NCBI RefSeq assembly: GCF_003952365.1
Contig: NZ_CP034443.1
Span: 5,139,001 to 5,203,000, forward strand
DNA: 64,000 bases
Direction: 5' to 3'
Origin: Mesorhizobium sp. M9A.F.Ca.ET.002.03.1.2
Lineage (GTDB): Bacteria; Pseudomonadota; Alphaproteobacteria; Rhizobiales; Rhizobiaceae
Positions 53,538 to 62,294 of this stretch are shown one piece after another. The first letter of the stretch is position 1, and every line of letters begins with the position of its first letter. The translations under genes and the position numbers were made by a program. The notes under the pieces are model-generated. The model ran no database searches. It saw only the letters and a program-made list of their open reading frames with translations, and was not told where the DNA came from.

Positions 53538-55694
53538 ATGGCAAAGGGAATGGCCGCATTGCTGGCGGGTGCTGCGGCGATCGCACTGCTTACGCCGCCG
53601 GCCAACGCTCAACAGGCCGTTCAACCGGCAACAGACCAGCAGGCCGAACAGGCGCAGGCGCCTGAAGCGGCCGGGCCGGCCCGGGCAGGCGCAACGCTGC
53701 TCGACCAGATCCTGGTCATCAGCCGCACCGGCGAGACGGCGATCGAATCCCTGTCTTCGACCAGCCATGTCGACCAGGAGCAGTTGGAACGCCGCATGGC
53801 GACGACGCCGAACGAGATGCTGCTGGGTGTGCCTGGAGTAGCGGTCCAGGCCGACGCAAGGCGCGTCAGTTCCTCGATCAACATCCGTGGCCTGCAGGAT
53901 TTCGGCCGCGTCGCCGTGATCGTCGACGGTGCGCGACAGAATTTCCAGCGCTCCGACCATGGCACGCAGTCCACCTTCTATATCGATCCCGAGCTCATCA
54001 AATCCGTCGACGTGACCCGCGGCCCGGTCGCCAACACCTATGGTTCAGGCGCCATCGGCGGCGTCGTCTTGTTCGAGACCAAGGACGCGGACGACTATCT
54101 TCGCGACGGCGAGACATGGGCGGCTTCCGCGACCGGACGCTACGAGAGCAACGGCGAGGGCTGGACCACCAGCGCCGCTGGTGCCTACCGTTTCAACGAG
54201 AACTGGGATGTGCTGGGCAACATCGTCTACCGCGACTATGACGACTACAAGGATGGCGACGGCGATACGGTCAACGGAACCGGTTTCGACGTGTTGAGCG
54301 GCCTGCTCAAGACGACCATCCGCCCCAGCGAAAACAGCGAATTGAAGCTCGGCTGGAATGGCACGAGCGACGGATGGAACGAGACCAGCGGTGGCGTCCC
54401 GGTGAACGACGCCGACCTGAAGTCGAACACCTTCACCGCCCGCTACAACATCACCGACGAAGACAAGAGCTGGCTCGATCTGCACATCAACGCCTCCTAC
54501 AACAAGACCAATCTCGATCTGACGACCCTTGTCCCTCAAAACCGGTTCGATCCGGTCACCGGTCTTCCCGTCGTCCTGCCGGCGGGTTCGCTGTCGACCT
54601 TCGATATCGGCACTTCGGGCATCGACATCTGGAACACCTCGCGGTTCGAGACGGCCGGCATTGCGCACGAACTGACCTATGGTGGCGACTGGGTTGGCGA
54701 CGACGTCGATACGGGCGGCGCCGCGGGCGGCGACAGTTTCTATACCCCTTCGGGCAAGCGGAACGTTTCCGGCGCCTACATCCAGGACAAGCTTACCTGG
54801 GACTGGCTCGAGGTCATCGCCGGCCTGCGCTACGACAGTTACAAGCTCGACAGCGATGTCGGCGAAACCTCCGGCGACCGGCTGTCGCCGCGCATCACCG
54901 TCGGCGTCTCGCCATTCGAAACCGCCAGCCTTTCGGGACTGCAATTCTACGGCACCTATGCGGAGGGCTATCGCTCCCCGTCGCTGTCGGAAACCCTCAT
55001 CAGCGGCAACCATCCGGCAGGCGTCAGCTTTCCGTTTCTCCCCAATCCCGATCTGAAGCCCGAAACCGGCAAGACGGTCGAATTCGGCGTCAACTACAAG
55101 CAGGACGACATCCTCGAAGCCGGCGACGCGTTTCGTTTCAAGGCCGCCTACTTCAACAACGATGTCGACGACTACATCGATGGCGTCACCTTGTCGGCCT
55201 TCGACCCGACCAGCGGCTGTCCGTTCGGCCCCGGCATCCCGATCTGCTTCCAGTATCAGAACTTCGCAAAAGCCAAGATCCGCGGTTTTGAAATGGAAGG
55301 CGTCTATGACGCCGCCTGGGGTTTCGCCGGGCTTTCGGCCTCGATCATCGATGGCCACACCATCTCTTATGACGGCGAGCGGGCAGACCTCGTTACCGTT
55401 CCCTCCTCCCAGGTCACCGCGCAACTCGGCTTCCGCTTCCTGGAGGACAGGCTGACCGTCGGCGGCGAGGTGCAGTACAATGGCAAGCCGAAGGGCAACG
55501 CAGTGGCCAAGGACTACACGCTGGTCAATGCCTTCGCCAGCTACCAGGCGACCGACAATTTCAAGGTCGATTTTCGCGCCGACAATCTGTTCGACGTGAA
55601 ATACACCAATCCGTTGAATGCATCGGCCACGAGTGTAGTTTACGAGCCAGGCATCACATTGAAGCTGGCGGCGACAATGCGGTTTGGAGGCTGA
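53538..55694 (+). CDS. TonB-dependent heme/hemoglobin receptor
   Basis: An outer-membrane receptor of about 718 residues of the HmuR/ShmR/BhuA type. Signal peptide MAKGMAALLAGAAAIALLTPPANAQ; plug domain begins LDQILVISRTGE with the TonB-box-like segment and RGLQDFGRVAVIVDGARQNFQRSDH; the barrel contains GYRSPSLSETL (FRAP-type) followed by LPNPDLKPETGKTVEFG (NPNL-type), the pair typical of heme receptors; it ends in KLAATMRFGG. An 18-base duplication gives alternative ATGs at 53520 and 53538; AAAGGA fits 53538, and an ATG at 53460 also has a ribosome site. Confidence 0.94.
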   Translation: MAKGMAALLAGAAAIALLTPPANAQQAVQPATDQQAEQAQAPEAAGPARAGATLLDQILVISRTGETAIESLSSTSHVDQEQLERRMATTPNEMLLGVPGVAVQADARRVSSSINIRGLQDFGRVAVIVDGARQNFQRSDHGTQSTFYIDPELIKSVDVTRGPVANTYGSGAIGGVVLFETKDADDYLRDGETWAASATGRYESNGEGWTTSAAGAYRFNENWDVLGNIVYRDYDDYKDGDGDTVNGTGFDVLSGLLKTTIRPSENSELKLGWNGTSDGWNETSGGVPVNDADLKSNTFTARYNITDEDKSWLDLHINASYNKTNLDLTTLVPQNRFDPVTGLPVVLPAGSLSTFDIGTSGIDIWNTSRFETAGIAHELTYGGDWVGDDVDTGGAAGGDSFYTPSGKRNVSGAYIQDKLTWDWLEVIAGLRYDSYKLDSDVGETSGDRLSPRITVGVSPFETASLSGLQFYGTYAEGYRSPSLSETLISGNHPAGVSFPFLPNPDLKPETGKTVEFGVNYKQDDILEAGDAFRFKAAYFNNDVDDYIDGVTLSAFDPTSGCPFGPGIPICFQYQNFAKAKIRGFEMEGVYDAAWGFAGLSASIIDGHTISYDGERADLVTVPSSQVTAQLGFRFLEDRLTVGGEVQYNGKPKGNAVAKDYTLVNAFASYQATDNFKVDFRADNLFDVKYTNPLNASATSVVYEPGITLKLAATMRFGG

Positions 55695-55699
55695 CGACA

Positions 55700-56143
55700 A
55701 TGGCAAGCTTGACGGCATCGCTTCGCCTGCTGACCTCGGTGCTGGCAATGCCGCTTGTAGTGGGTCCGGCGTGGGCGCAGGAGTCCACGCCGGTCCCTGC
55801 TCTCACACTTGAGCTCAACGGCGCACAAGCCTCCGAAAAGGGCTGCCGCCTGACATTCGTGGTCAACAACGCTCTCGGCGCCGACCTCTCGAAGGCGGCG
55901 TTCGAGATCGCGCTGTTCAACGAGGCCGGCGTCGTCGACCGGCTGAGCGTGCTCGACTTCAAGGACCTGCCGGCGGGCAAGACCAAGGTGACGCGTTTCG
56001 ATCTTGCCGGCGCCGACTGCGCCAAGGTCAGCCGCGTGCTGATCAACAGCGCGACGGAATGCGCGGGCACCGGCATCGAGCCGGACGCCTGCATACGCGG
56101 GCTGAAGACCGAGACCAAGACCGGCATCGCGTTCGGGGTCTGA
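55700..56143 (+). CDS. Secreted protein of unknown function in the heme operon
   Basis: A 147-residue exported protein with signal peptide LRLLTSVLAMPLVVGPAWAQE and a beta-rich body (LTLELNGAQASEKGCRLTFVVNNALGADLSKAAFEIALFN, LPAGKTKVTRFDLAGADC) with four cysteines (C48, C113, C123, C133 by approximate count). It starts five bases after the receptor gene and precedes tonB by seven, so it is part of the heme-uptake transcript. Similar genes sit between the receptor and tonB in other rhizobia in my recollection; role unknown. Confidence 0.82.
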   Translation: MASLTASLRLLTSVLAMPLVVGPAWAQESTPVPALTLELNGAQASEKGCRLTFVVNNALGADLSKAAFEIALFNEAGVVDRLSVLDFKDLPAGKTKVTRFDLAGADCAKVSRVLINSATECAGTGIEPDACIRGLKTETKTGIAFGV

Positions 56144-56150
56144 GAAGACA

Positions 56151-57257
56151 GTGGGACTGGAGCCCGCACTCGGACGGAACATCGTGGCATGGCCGTTGGC
56201 CGGCGTCTTGCCGCCGTGGGCAAATGATCTTGATTTGACAATTTCGCGCTTGTCACTGCAGGTCTCGTCCCGAGACATGCAGGAAATCGGTCCCCTCCCC
56301 GACGCCGGCGGCGAGCTGGCGATAACGCCAACCGAGCCGCTTACTCCCGCGCGGCCATCGGCCCAGAACCGCAAATGGACGGCGGCGATCGTCATCTCCT
56401 GCCTGCTCCATGCCGCGGTGGCGGCTGTTTTTCTGATCTCGCCTTCAGGGACATTCGATTTCGAGGATGGGGCGCAGGCGGAAGGCAGCGATCGATCCGG
56501 CGCCGACGTGACTGGCAGCGCGCTCGATCACAAGACGCCGGCGGTGAAGGTTGCCTTGGTGCCCAGCCCGCCGCCGGCCAAACCGCAAGCGGCAAGGACT
56601 GAGGCGGCAAAGCCTGTGCCGCCAGTCGAGCCTCCTCAGCCCGCCACGCAAGCGACGGCGCAGGCCCCCAAGCCTTCGCCGGAAGCTGTCAAACAGCCAA
56701 CGGTCACACCGGACATATTGGTGGCCGACGCGCCACGCCCAGATGATCGGAGCGTGAATCGCAAGACCGAAATACCGGCACAGCCGGTCGTTCCGCCCGA
56801 AAGCACCGAAACGACTGCGGTGTTTACCGGGCAGCCGCCCATCCCCAGCCCCAGACCAAGTCCTGCAGCCGCGCCCGCAAGTGAAACGAACGAAAAGCGC
56901 GGCACGGCAGATGGCCAGGAGCAGTTTGCGCAGGCGGCCAGCAAAGGCAAAAAACAGAACGAGGCAGGCATCGCTGCGGAAGCCAGCTATCGCGGCGATG
57001 TCCTAAGAAAGCTCAGCCGCGTCAATCGCGCTGTTCCACCGTCGGTGCAAGGGACAGCTCGCAAGAATACGGTGGTCACGCTCGTCATCGGCAGCAAGGG
57101 CAATATCGATGAATTGCGCATCCTGGAGAGCTCGGGATCCGCAGCTTTCGATCAAGCCGTTCTTGGTTTCGTACGCAAGGCAGCTCCGTTCCCTCCGATT
57201 CCACCGCAGGCTGCAAGCAAGAGCATGCTGTTCGAGGGCGCCATCGGCCCGTTCTGA
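56151..57257 (+). CDS. tonB: TonB energy-transducing protein
   Basis: A 368-residue TonB that links inner-membrane proton force to the outer-membrane receptor. One membrane helix (KWTAAIVISCLLHAAVAAVFLIS) with the SxxxH-type motif in ISCLLHAA, a long proline/alanine/lysine-rich spacer, and a C-terminal TonB domain (YRGDVLRKLSRVNRAVPPS, VVTLVIGSKGNIDELRILESSGSAAFDQAVLGFV). The start is a GTG; an ATG at 56277 is an alternative. No exbB or exbD is in the window. Confidence 0.92.
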   Translation: MGLEPALGRNIVAWPLAGVLPPWANDLDLTISRLSLQVSSRDMQEIGPLPDAGGELAITPTEPLTPARPSAQNRKWTAAIVISCLLHAAVAAVFLISPSGTFDFEDGAQAEGSDRSGADVTGSALDHKTPAVKVALVPSPPPAKPQAARTEAAKPVPPVEPPQPATQATAQAPKPSPEAVKQPTVTPDILVADAPRPDDRSVNRKTEIPAQPVVPPESTETTAVFTGQPPIPSPRPSPAAAPASETNEKRGTADGQEQFAQAASKGKKQNEAGIAAEASYRGDVLRKLSRVNRAVPPSVQGTARKNTVVTLVIGSKGNIDELRILESSGSAAFDQAVLGFVRKAAPFPPIPPQAASKSMLFEGAIGPF

Positions 57258-57303
57258 ACCTCAAAGCACCCACAATCATCATAGCTCACGTGAAAGGATC
57301 ACC

Positions 57304-57618
57304 ATGTACATCGCCATGAACCGCTTCAAGGTCCAGACCGGCTCTGAGGACGCCTTCGAGGACGTCTGGAAGGGCCGTGATTCAAGCCTTTCGGAGATGA
57401 GAGGTTTCAAGGAGTTTCATCTGCTGCGCGGTCCGGTCAACGAAGCCGAAGGCTACACGCTGTTCGCCTCGCACACGGTGTGGGCGAGCCACGAGGATTT
57501 TGTCGCCTGGACCAAATCCGAGAATTTTCGCGCCGCGCACCGCAACGCCGGCACCAGCAAGGTGCACTATCTCGGCCATCCGCAGTTCGAGGGTTTTTCA
57601 GTCGTCGAGGGCGCGTAA
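57304..57618 (+). CDS. hmuQ: IsdG/HmuQ-type heme-degrading monooxygenase
   Basis: A 104-residue antibiotic-biosynthesis-monooxygenase fold protein. Catalytic residues N6, W69 and H79 match the Asn-Trp-His triad of IsdG-type heme oxygenases with the same W-H spacing of ten. Other blocks are FKEFHLLRGPVNEAEGYTLFASHTVW and FEGFSVVEGA. It releases iron from heme after import. AAAGGA lies upstream of the ATG. It is the last gene of the receptor-tonB unit. Confidence 0.9.
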   Translation: MYIAMNRFKVQTGSEDAFEDVWKGRDSSLSEMRGFKEFHLLRGPVNEAEGYTLFASHTVWASHEDFVAWTKSENFRAAHRNAGTSKVHYLGHPQFEGFSVVEGA

Positions 57619-57747
57619 GCAGTCTCAGGCGACCCATGGTTCCTCGGGTCTTTGCCGAACGGTTGGCGAAGGCCGAAGCTGCCGATCTCCCCCTTGCGGG
57701 GGAAATGTCCGGCAGGGCAAGGGGAGGATCGCGGCTTCATTCCAGCT

Positions 57748-57889
57748 TGGGTTCCTCGCCCCCACGAAGTGGGGGAGAGGTGGCTCGGCGAAGCCGAGAC
57801 GGAGAGGGGGAACCGCGCCCGACGAAAGCCCCCTCTCCGGCCGCTTCGCGGCCACCTCTCCCCCGCCTTTGGCGGGGGCGAGGAACCCA
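57748..57889. repeat. Palindromic intergenic repeat between hmuQ and putA
   Basis: Arms 57748-57810 and 57829-57889 (TGGGTTCCTCGCCCCC... and ...GGGGGCGAGGAACCCA) are imperfect inverted repeats over about 60 bases, each containing its own smaller hairpins. A further CCCCC/GGGGG hairpin lies at 57689-57702. It fills the space between two convergent genes; I see no gene in 57619-58009. Confidence 0.8.
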
Positions 57890-58009
57890 GGTCTTGAGAA
57901 GTCGGAGGGACAGCACCCTGGACAGTACCCCCTCTCCCGGGGGATTGGCAGTTTCGCCGGCGACGTAATTGCCATGCCCTACGAGCAACGAAACATAGCT
58001 GGCTGAACC

Positions 58010-61000
58010 TCAGGCCGCGGCCAGCAGGCTGGCATTGCCGCCCGCGGCCGTGGTGTCGACGCAGACAGCCCTTTCATGAGCATAAGCCGCCGGGTTGAGC
58101 ACTTCGCTGACCAGCGGCACGATCGGGCCGGCGCGGTCGGCGATAACTTTCCGCACGATGCGCGCGGCCTCGGGCGTGCCGGAAAAGGCGACGACGTCGA
58201 CGCGCAGCGAGCGCGCCTCGACCGGGTCGGGGCGGCCGTCTATGGCCGCCAGCGGCAGGCCTTTGCCGGTCAGCGCCGACAGTGCCGCCGGCGCACCCGG
58301 CGCGACGGCCAGCACCGCATTGCCGGCCGCGAGCGCCTGGATCGCCTGGGCAAGCAGCGTGTCGGCGTCCGGCCCCAGGCAGAGCACACGTCCGCGCGGC
58401 GACAGCGACAGCGTGTTGGCCTCGCCGGTCGGTCCGGGCAGGTCGACCTGGCCGAAATCGATGCCGGCGGCGGCACCGACGGCCGCAGCACCCTTGCCGC
58501 GCAAGTGCTTTCTGAGCACGGCCACGCGGTCCGCCCGCGTCGACCAGTCGCCCAGCGCCGGATCCGGCAGATTGTCGGCGAGTTCGGTCGCCGTCACCTT
58601 GCGGCCGTCAAGGATAGGCGAGCCCGCTTCCGGCCCCTTGCGGAAGCGCCTGAGATAGTGCGGCCCGCCGGCCTTCGGTCCGGTGCCGGAAAGCCCTTCG
58701 CCGCCGAACGGCTGCGAGCCGACCACGGCGCCGATCTGGTTGCGGTTGACGTAGATGTTGCCGGCATGGATGCCGTCGACAAAATGCTGGGCGCGGCCTT
58801 CGATGCGGGTGTGCAGGCCAAAGGTCAGGCCATAACCCTTGCGGTTGATCGCGGCGATGACCGCATCGACGTCGTCGGCGTCGAACGCGGCGACATGCAG
58901 CACCGGCCCGAACACTTCGCGCTCCATGTCCTCGATGCCCTTGACCCGAAAGACATGCGGCGCGACGAAGCGGCCGTTCTTCGGCGCTTCGAGCTTGGCG
59001 ATCAGCCGGCCTTGCAGGCCCATCCTGGTGCAATAGTCGCGGATCGATTTTTGGGCCTCGCCATCGATGACCGGGCCGACATCGGTGGAGATCTGCCAGG
59101 GATCGCCGACGCTGAGCGCTTCCATCGCGCCCTTCAGCATCTCCAGCATTTTCTTCTCGACGTCCTTCTGCACATAGAGCACGCGCAGTGCCGAGCAGCG
59201 CTGGCCAGCGCTCTGGAAAGCCGAGGCGAGGATGTCGCGCACCGCCTGCTCGGGAAGCGCGGTGGAATCGACGATCATCGCATTCAACCCGCCGGTCTCG
59301 GCGATCAGCATGGCGTCGGGCGCGGCGGTCTCGGCCAACTGCTTTTCGATCAGCTTGGCGACCTCGGTCGAGCCGGTGAAGCAGACGCCGGCAATGCGCG
59401 GATCGGCGGTCAGCGGGCCACCAACCGAGGGGCCGTCGCCGGGCAGAAGCTGGATGACGTCTTCCGGCACGCCGGCCTCGCGCAGCAATTCGACGGCGCG
59501 GAAGGCGATCAGTGGCGTCTGCTCGGCCGGCTTGGCGATGACCGAATTGCCGGTGACGAGTGCCGCCGCGATCTGGCCGGTGAAGATGGCGAGCGGAAAG
59601 TTCCACGGCGAGATGCAGGCGATCGCACCGCGCGCTTGCGTGCCCGGTTCGGCATTGGCGGCTTCGGCTGCGTAATAGCGCAGGAAATCGACCGCTTCGC
59701 GCACTTCGGCGACACCGTCGGCCAATGATTTGCCGGCCTCGCGGGTGGCGAGCGCGAAGAACTCGACGGCGTTCGCCTCATAGAGATCGGCGGCGCGGTT
59801 GAGGATGGCGGCGCGCTCGGCAACGGCACGCTTCGCCCATGCCGGCTGCGCTTCCACGGCGATGCGCACGGCGGTCGCGACCTGCTTGGCGGTGGCCTCG
59901 GTTACCGTGCCGACCACCTCGTCGGGCTTTGCCGGATTGACCACCGGGCACTGCTTGCCGTAGCCGGCGGCCCGCGTGATCGGCTTGGCGTGCCAGCGAT
60001 CCGGTCCTGCGAACGCCGCCCTGGCCGTCTCGATCGAAGCCAGCGTGACGGTGTCGGTGATGTCGAACCCCTTCGAATTGCGGCGGCCGGCGCCGAAGAT
60101 CGCCGACGGCTGGGCGATCGCCGGGTTGGCGGCGGGACCCTGCTTCTCGACCGTTTCGAGCGGGTCGCGAGCGATCTCCTCCGGCTCGACCTCCTCATCG
60201 GTGAGCTGGTGCACGAAGGAGGAGTTGGCGCCGTTTTCGAGCAGCCGGCGGACCAGATAGGCAAGCAGGTCGGAATGCGCGCCGACCGGCGCATAGATGC
60301 GGCAGCGCGTGCCCTCGGCCCGCCGTACCGTCTCGTGCAGCGCCTCGCCCATGCCGTGCAGGCGCTGGAACTCGAAGGAGTCACGGTTCGTCGCCATCGA
60401 CAGGATCGCGGCGACCGTGTGGGCGTTGTGGGTGGCGAATTGCGGATAGATGCGGTCGGTCATCGACAAAAGCTTCTTCGCGCAGGCCAGGTAGGAGACA
60501 TCAGTGTTGGCCTTGCGGGTGAAGACCGGATAGCCGTCGAGCCCAAGCGTCTGCGCCCGCTTGATCTCGGTGTCCCAATAGGCGCCCTTGACCAGCCGCA
60601 CCATGATGGTGCGGTCATATTTCTTCGCCAGCGCATGGAGCCAGTCGATGGTGAAGGCAGCGCGCGGGCCATAGGCCTGGACGACGACGCCAAAACCGTT
60701 CCAGCCGGCAAGCTCCGGCTCGGCCAGCACCCGTTCGATGACGTCGAGCGACAGGTCGAGACGGTCGGCCTCCTCGGCGTCGACGTTGAGGCCCATGCGC
60801 GAATGGCGCGCCGCCAGCGCCAGCGACAAAAGCCGCTCGGCCATGACAGGCAGCATCTTTTCCTTCTGCGCCACTTCGTAACGCGGATGCAGCGCCGACA
60901 GCTTGACCGAGATGCCATGGTTCTGGCGGATGTCGGGACCGTTGGCGCCGGCATCGAGCGAGGAAATGGCGTCGGCGTAGGCCTTGAGATAGCGCAAGGC

Positions 61001-61621
61001 GTCGGCCTCCGTGCGGGCCGCCTCGCCCAGCATGTCGAAGGAATAGAGATAGCCCTTCTGGGTCATCTGCCGGCCGCGCTTGACGGCCTCGGCGATGGTG
61101 CGGCCGAGCACGAACTGCTCGCCCATTTCGCGCATCGCTGCGGCGACCGCCTTGCGGATGACCGGCTCGCCCAACCGGCGCACCATGGCGCGCAGCGTGC
61201 CTTCGATGCCGCCCTCGCCTTCGTCGAGCACCCGGCCGGTCAGCATCAGCGCCCAGGTCGACGCATTGACGAAAATCGAGCTCGAGCCGCCCGAATGCGC
61301 CGACCAGTCGTGCGGCGCGATCTTGTCGGCGATGAGGTCGTCCATCGTCTCGGTGTCGGGCACCCGCAACAGCGCCTCGGCAAGGCACATCAGCGCCACG
61401 CCCTCCTTGGTGGACAGGCCATAGGCGGACAGGAAGACTTCCATCAGCCGCGGATCGGACGAGCCGCGCACCGCGCGCACCAGATCGGCGGCGCGGGCCG
61501 AGATCGCCTTTCGGTCTTTCCCCGAAAGCTCCGTCGCCTCGGCCAGCCGCTTCACGGCCTCGTCTTCGTCGGGCAAATAATTGGCGCGGATCTGCTGGCG
61601 GATGGCATCGAGCGCTGGCAT
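58010..61621 (-). CDS. putA: Bifunctional proline dehydrogenase / P5C dehydrogenase PutA
   Basis: A 1203-residue enzyme that oxidises proline to glutamate in two steps. The FAD-dependent proline dehydrogenase barrel covers residues ~120-500 (NHGISVKLSALHPRYE, MVRLVKGAYWDTEIK). The aldehyde dehydrogenase domain follows (ACISPWNFPLAIFTGQIAAALVTGN, catalytic cysteine in SAGQRCSALRVLYVQ). There is no N-terminal ribbon-helix-helix domain, so it cannot repress its own gene; the divergent AsnC-type gene fills that role. The start MPALDAIRQQIR has AGGA upstream. C-terminal extension present as in long PutA proteins. Confidence 0.96.
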   Translation of the reverse strand: MPALDAIRQQIRANYLPDEDEAVKRLAEATELSGKDRKAISARAADLVRAVRGSSDPRLMEVFLSAYGLSTKEGVALMCLAEALLRVPDTETMDDLIADKIAPHDWSAHSGGSSSIFVNASTWALMLTGRVLDEGEGGIEGTLRAMVRRLGEPVIRKAVAAAMREMGEQFVLGRTIAEAVKRGRQMTQKGYLYSFDMLGEAARTEADALRYLKAYADAISSLDAGANGPDIRQNHGISVKLSALHPRYEVAQKEKMLPVMAERLLSLALAARHSRMGLNVDAEEADRLDLSLDVIERVLAEPELAGWNGFGVVVQAYGPRAAFTIDWLHALAKKYDRTIMVRLVKGAYWDTEIKRAQTLGLDGYPVFTRKANTDVSYLACAKKLLSMTDRIYPQFATHNAHTVAAILSMATNRDSFEFQRLHGMGEALHETVRRAEGTRCRIYAPVGAHSDLLAYLVRRLLENGANSSFVHQLTDEEVEPEEIARDPLETVEKQGPAANPAIAQPSAIFGAGRRNSKGFDITDTVTLASIETARAAFAGPDRWHAKPITRAAGYGKQCPVVNPAKPDEVVGTVTEATAKQVATAVRIAVEAQPAWAKRAVAERAAILNRAADLYEANAVEFFALATREAGKSLADGVAEVREAVDFLRYYAAEAANAEPGTQARGAIACISPWNFPLAIFTGQIAAALVTGNSVIAKPAEQTPLIAFRAVELLREAGVPEDVIQLLPGDGPSVGGPLTADPRIAGVCFTGSTEVAKLIEKQLAETAAPDAMLIAETGGLNAMIVDSTALPEQAVRDILASAFQSAGQRCSALRVLYVQKDVEKKMLEMLKGAMEALSVGDPWQISTDVGPVIDGEAQKSIRDYCTRMGLQGRLIAKLEAPKNGRFVAPHVFRVKGIEDMEREVFGPVLHVAAFDADDVDAVIAAINRKGYGLTFGLHTRIEGRAQHFVDGIHAGNIYVNRNQIGAVVGSQPFGGEGLSGTGPKAGGPHYLRRFRKGPEAGSPILDGRKVTATELADNLPDPALGDWSTRADRVAVLRKHLRGKGAAAVGAAAGIDFGQVDLPGPTGEANTLSLSPRGRVLCLGPDADTLLAQAIQALAAGNAVLAVAPGAPAALSALTGKGLPLAAIDGRPDPVEARSLRVDVVAFSGTPEAARIVRKVIADRAGPIVPLVSEVLNPAAYAHERAVCVDTTAAGGNASLLAAA

Positions 61622-61783
61622 GGCGGTCCTATGGAGCGAGCAACAGGGAGCGGGCCGGCGGTCACCGGACCGAATGGCGCAAGCTAGCACAAAGCCCGAT
61701 TTCAGTCGGTCCAAAGAAATCGACAGGATAGGTCGATTGATCTATCATTCGGGCTGTTTTTCTCCAGATTGACCACGAATCCG

Positions 61784-62236
61784 ATGACAGAAGACCAATT
61801 GGACCGCATCGACAGGAACATCCTGTCGGCGCTGGGCAGCAATGGGCGGCTTTCCATGTCGGAACTGGCGGCAAAGGTCGGCCTGTCGAAGACGCCGGTG
61901 CAGGCGCGGGTCAAGCGGCTGGAAAAGGACGGCGTCATCCGCGGCTACCAGGCGATCATCGACCGCGAGCGCATGGGCGAAGGCCATGTCGCCTTCGTCC
62001 AGGTGAAATTGTCCGATACCCGTTCGGCCGCGCTCGACGCCTTCAACCGCGCCGTGCAGGCGGTGCCGGAGATCGAGCAGTGCCACATGATGGCGTCGAG
62101 CTTCGACTATCTGCTGAAGGTCCGCACCACCGACATCGCCGCCTATCGCCGCGTTCTCGGCGAGCGCATCTCCGCCCTGCCCCACGTCGCCCAGACCTCG
62201 ACCTTCGTGGCGATGGAGACGGTGAAGGATCGGTAG
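61784..62236 (+). CDS. putR: Lrp/AsnC-family regulator, likely PutR
   Basis: A 150-residue regulator: N-terminal helix-turn-helix (LDRIDRNILSALGSNGRLSMSELAAKVGLSKTPVQARVKRLEKDG) and a C-terminal effector-binding fold (GHVAFVQVKLSDTRSAALDAFNRAV, MMASSFDYLLKVRTTD). It is divergent from putA with a 162-base spacer; in alphaproteobacteria PutR activates putA in response to proline. ATG 61784 is preferred to a TTG at 61769. Confidence 0.93.
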   Translation: MTEDQLDRIDRNILSALGSNGRLSMSELAAKVGLSKTPVQARVKRLEKDGVIRGYQAIIDRERMGEGHVAFVQVKLSDTRSAALDAFNRAVQAVPEIEQCHMMASSFDYLLKVRTTDIAAYRRVLGERISALPHVAQTSTFVAMETVKDR

Positions 62237-62294
62237 GCGCCTCCGCATAGAGGATTGACCCTGCAACATCTGCGATTGGCCACCGGCCACTGCG

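Noticed and set aside
54045..55748. 567-residue minus-strand frame
   Set aside because: Antisense to the TonB-dependent receptor gene.
58076..61687. Two long plus-strand frames (550 and 565 residues)
   Set aside because: Antisense to putA, whose active-site motifs are intact.
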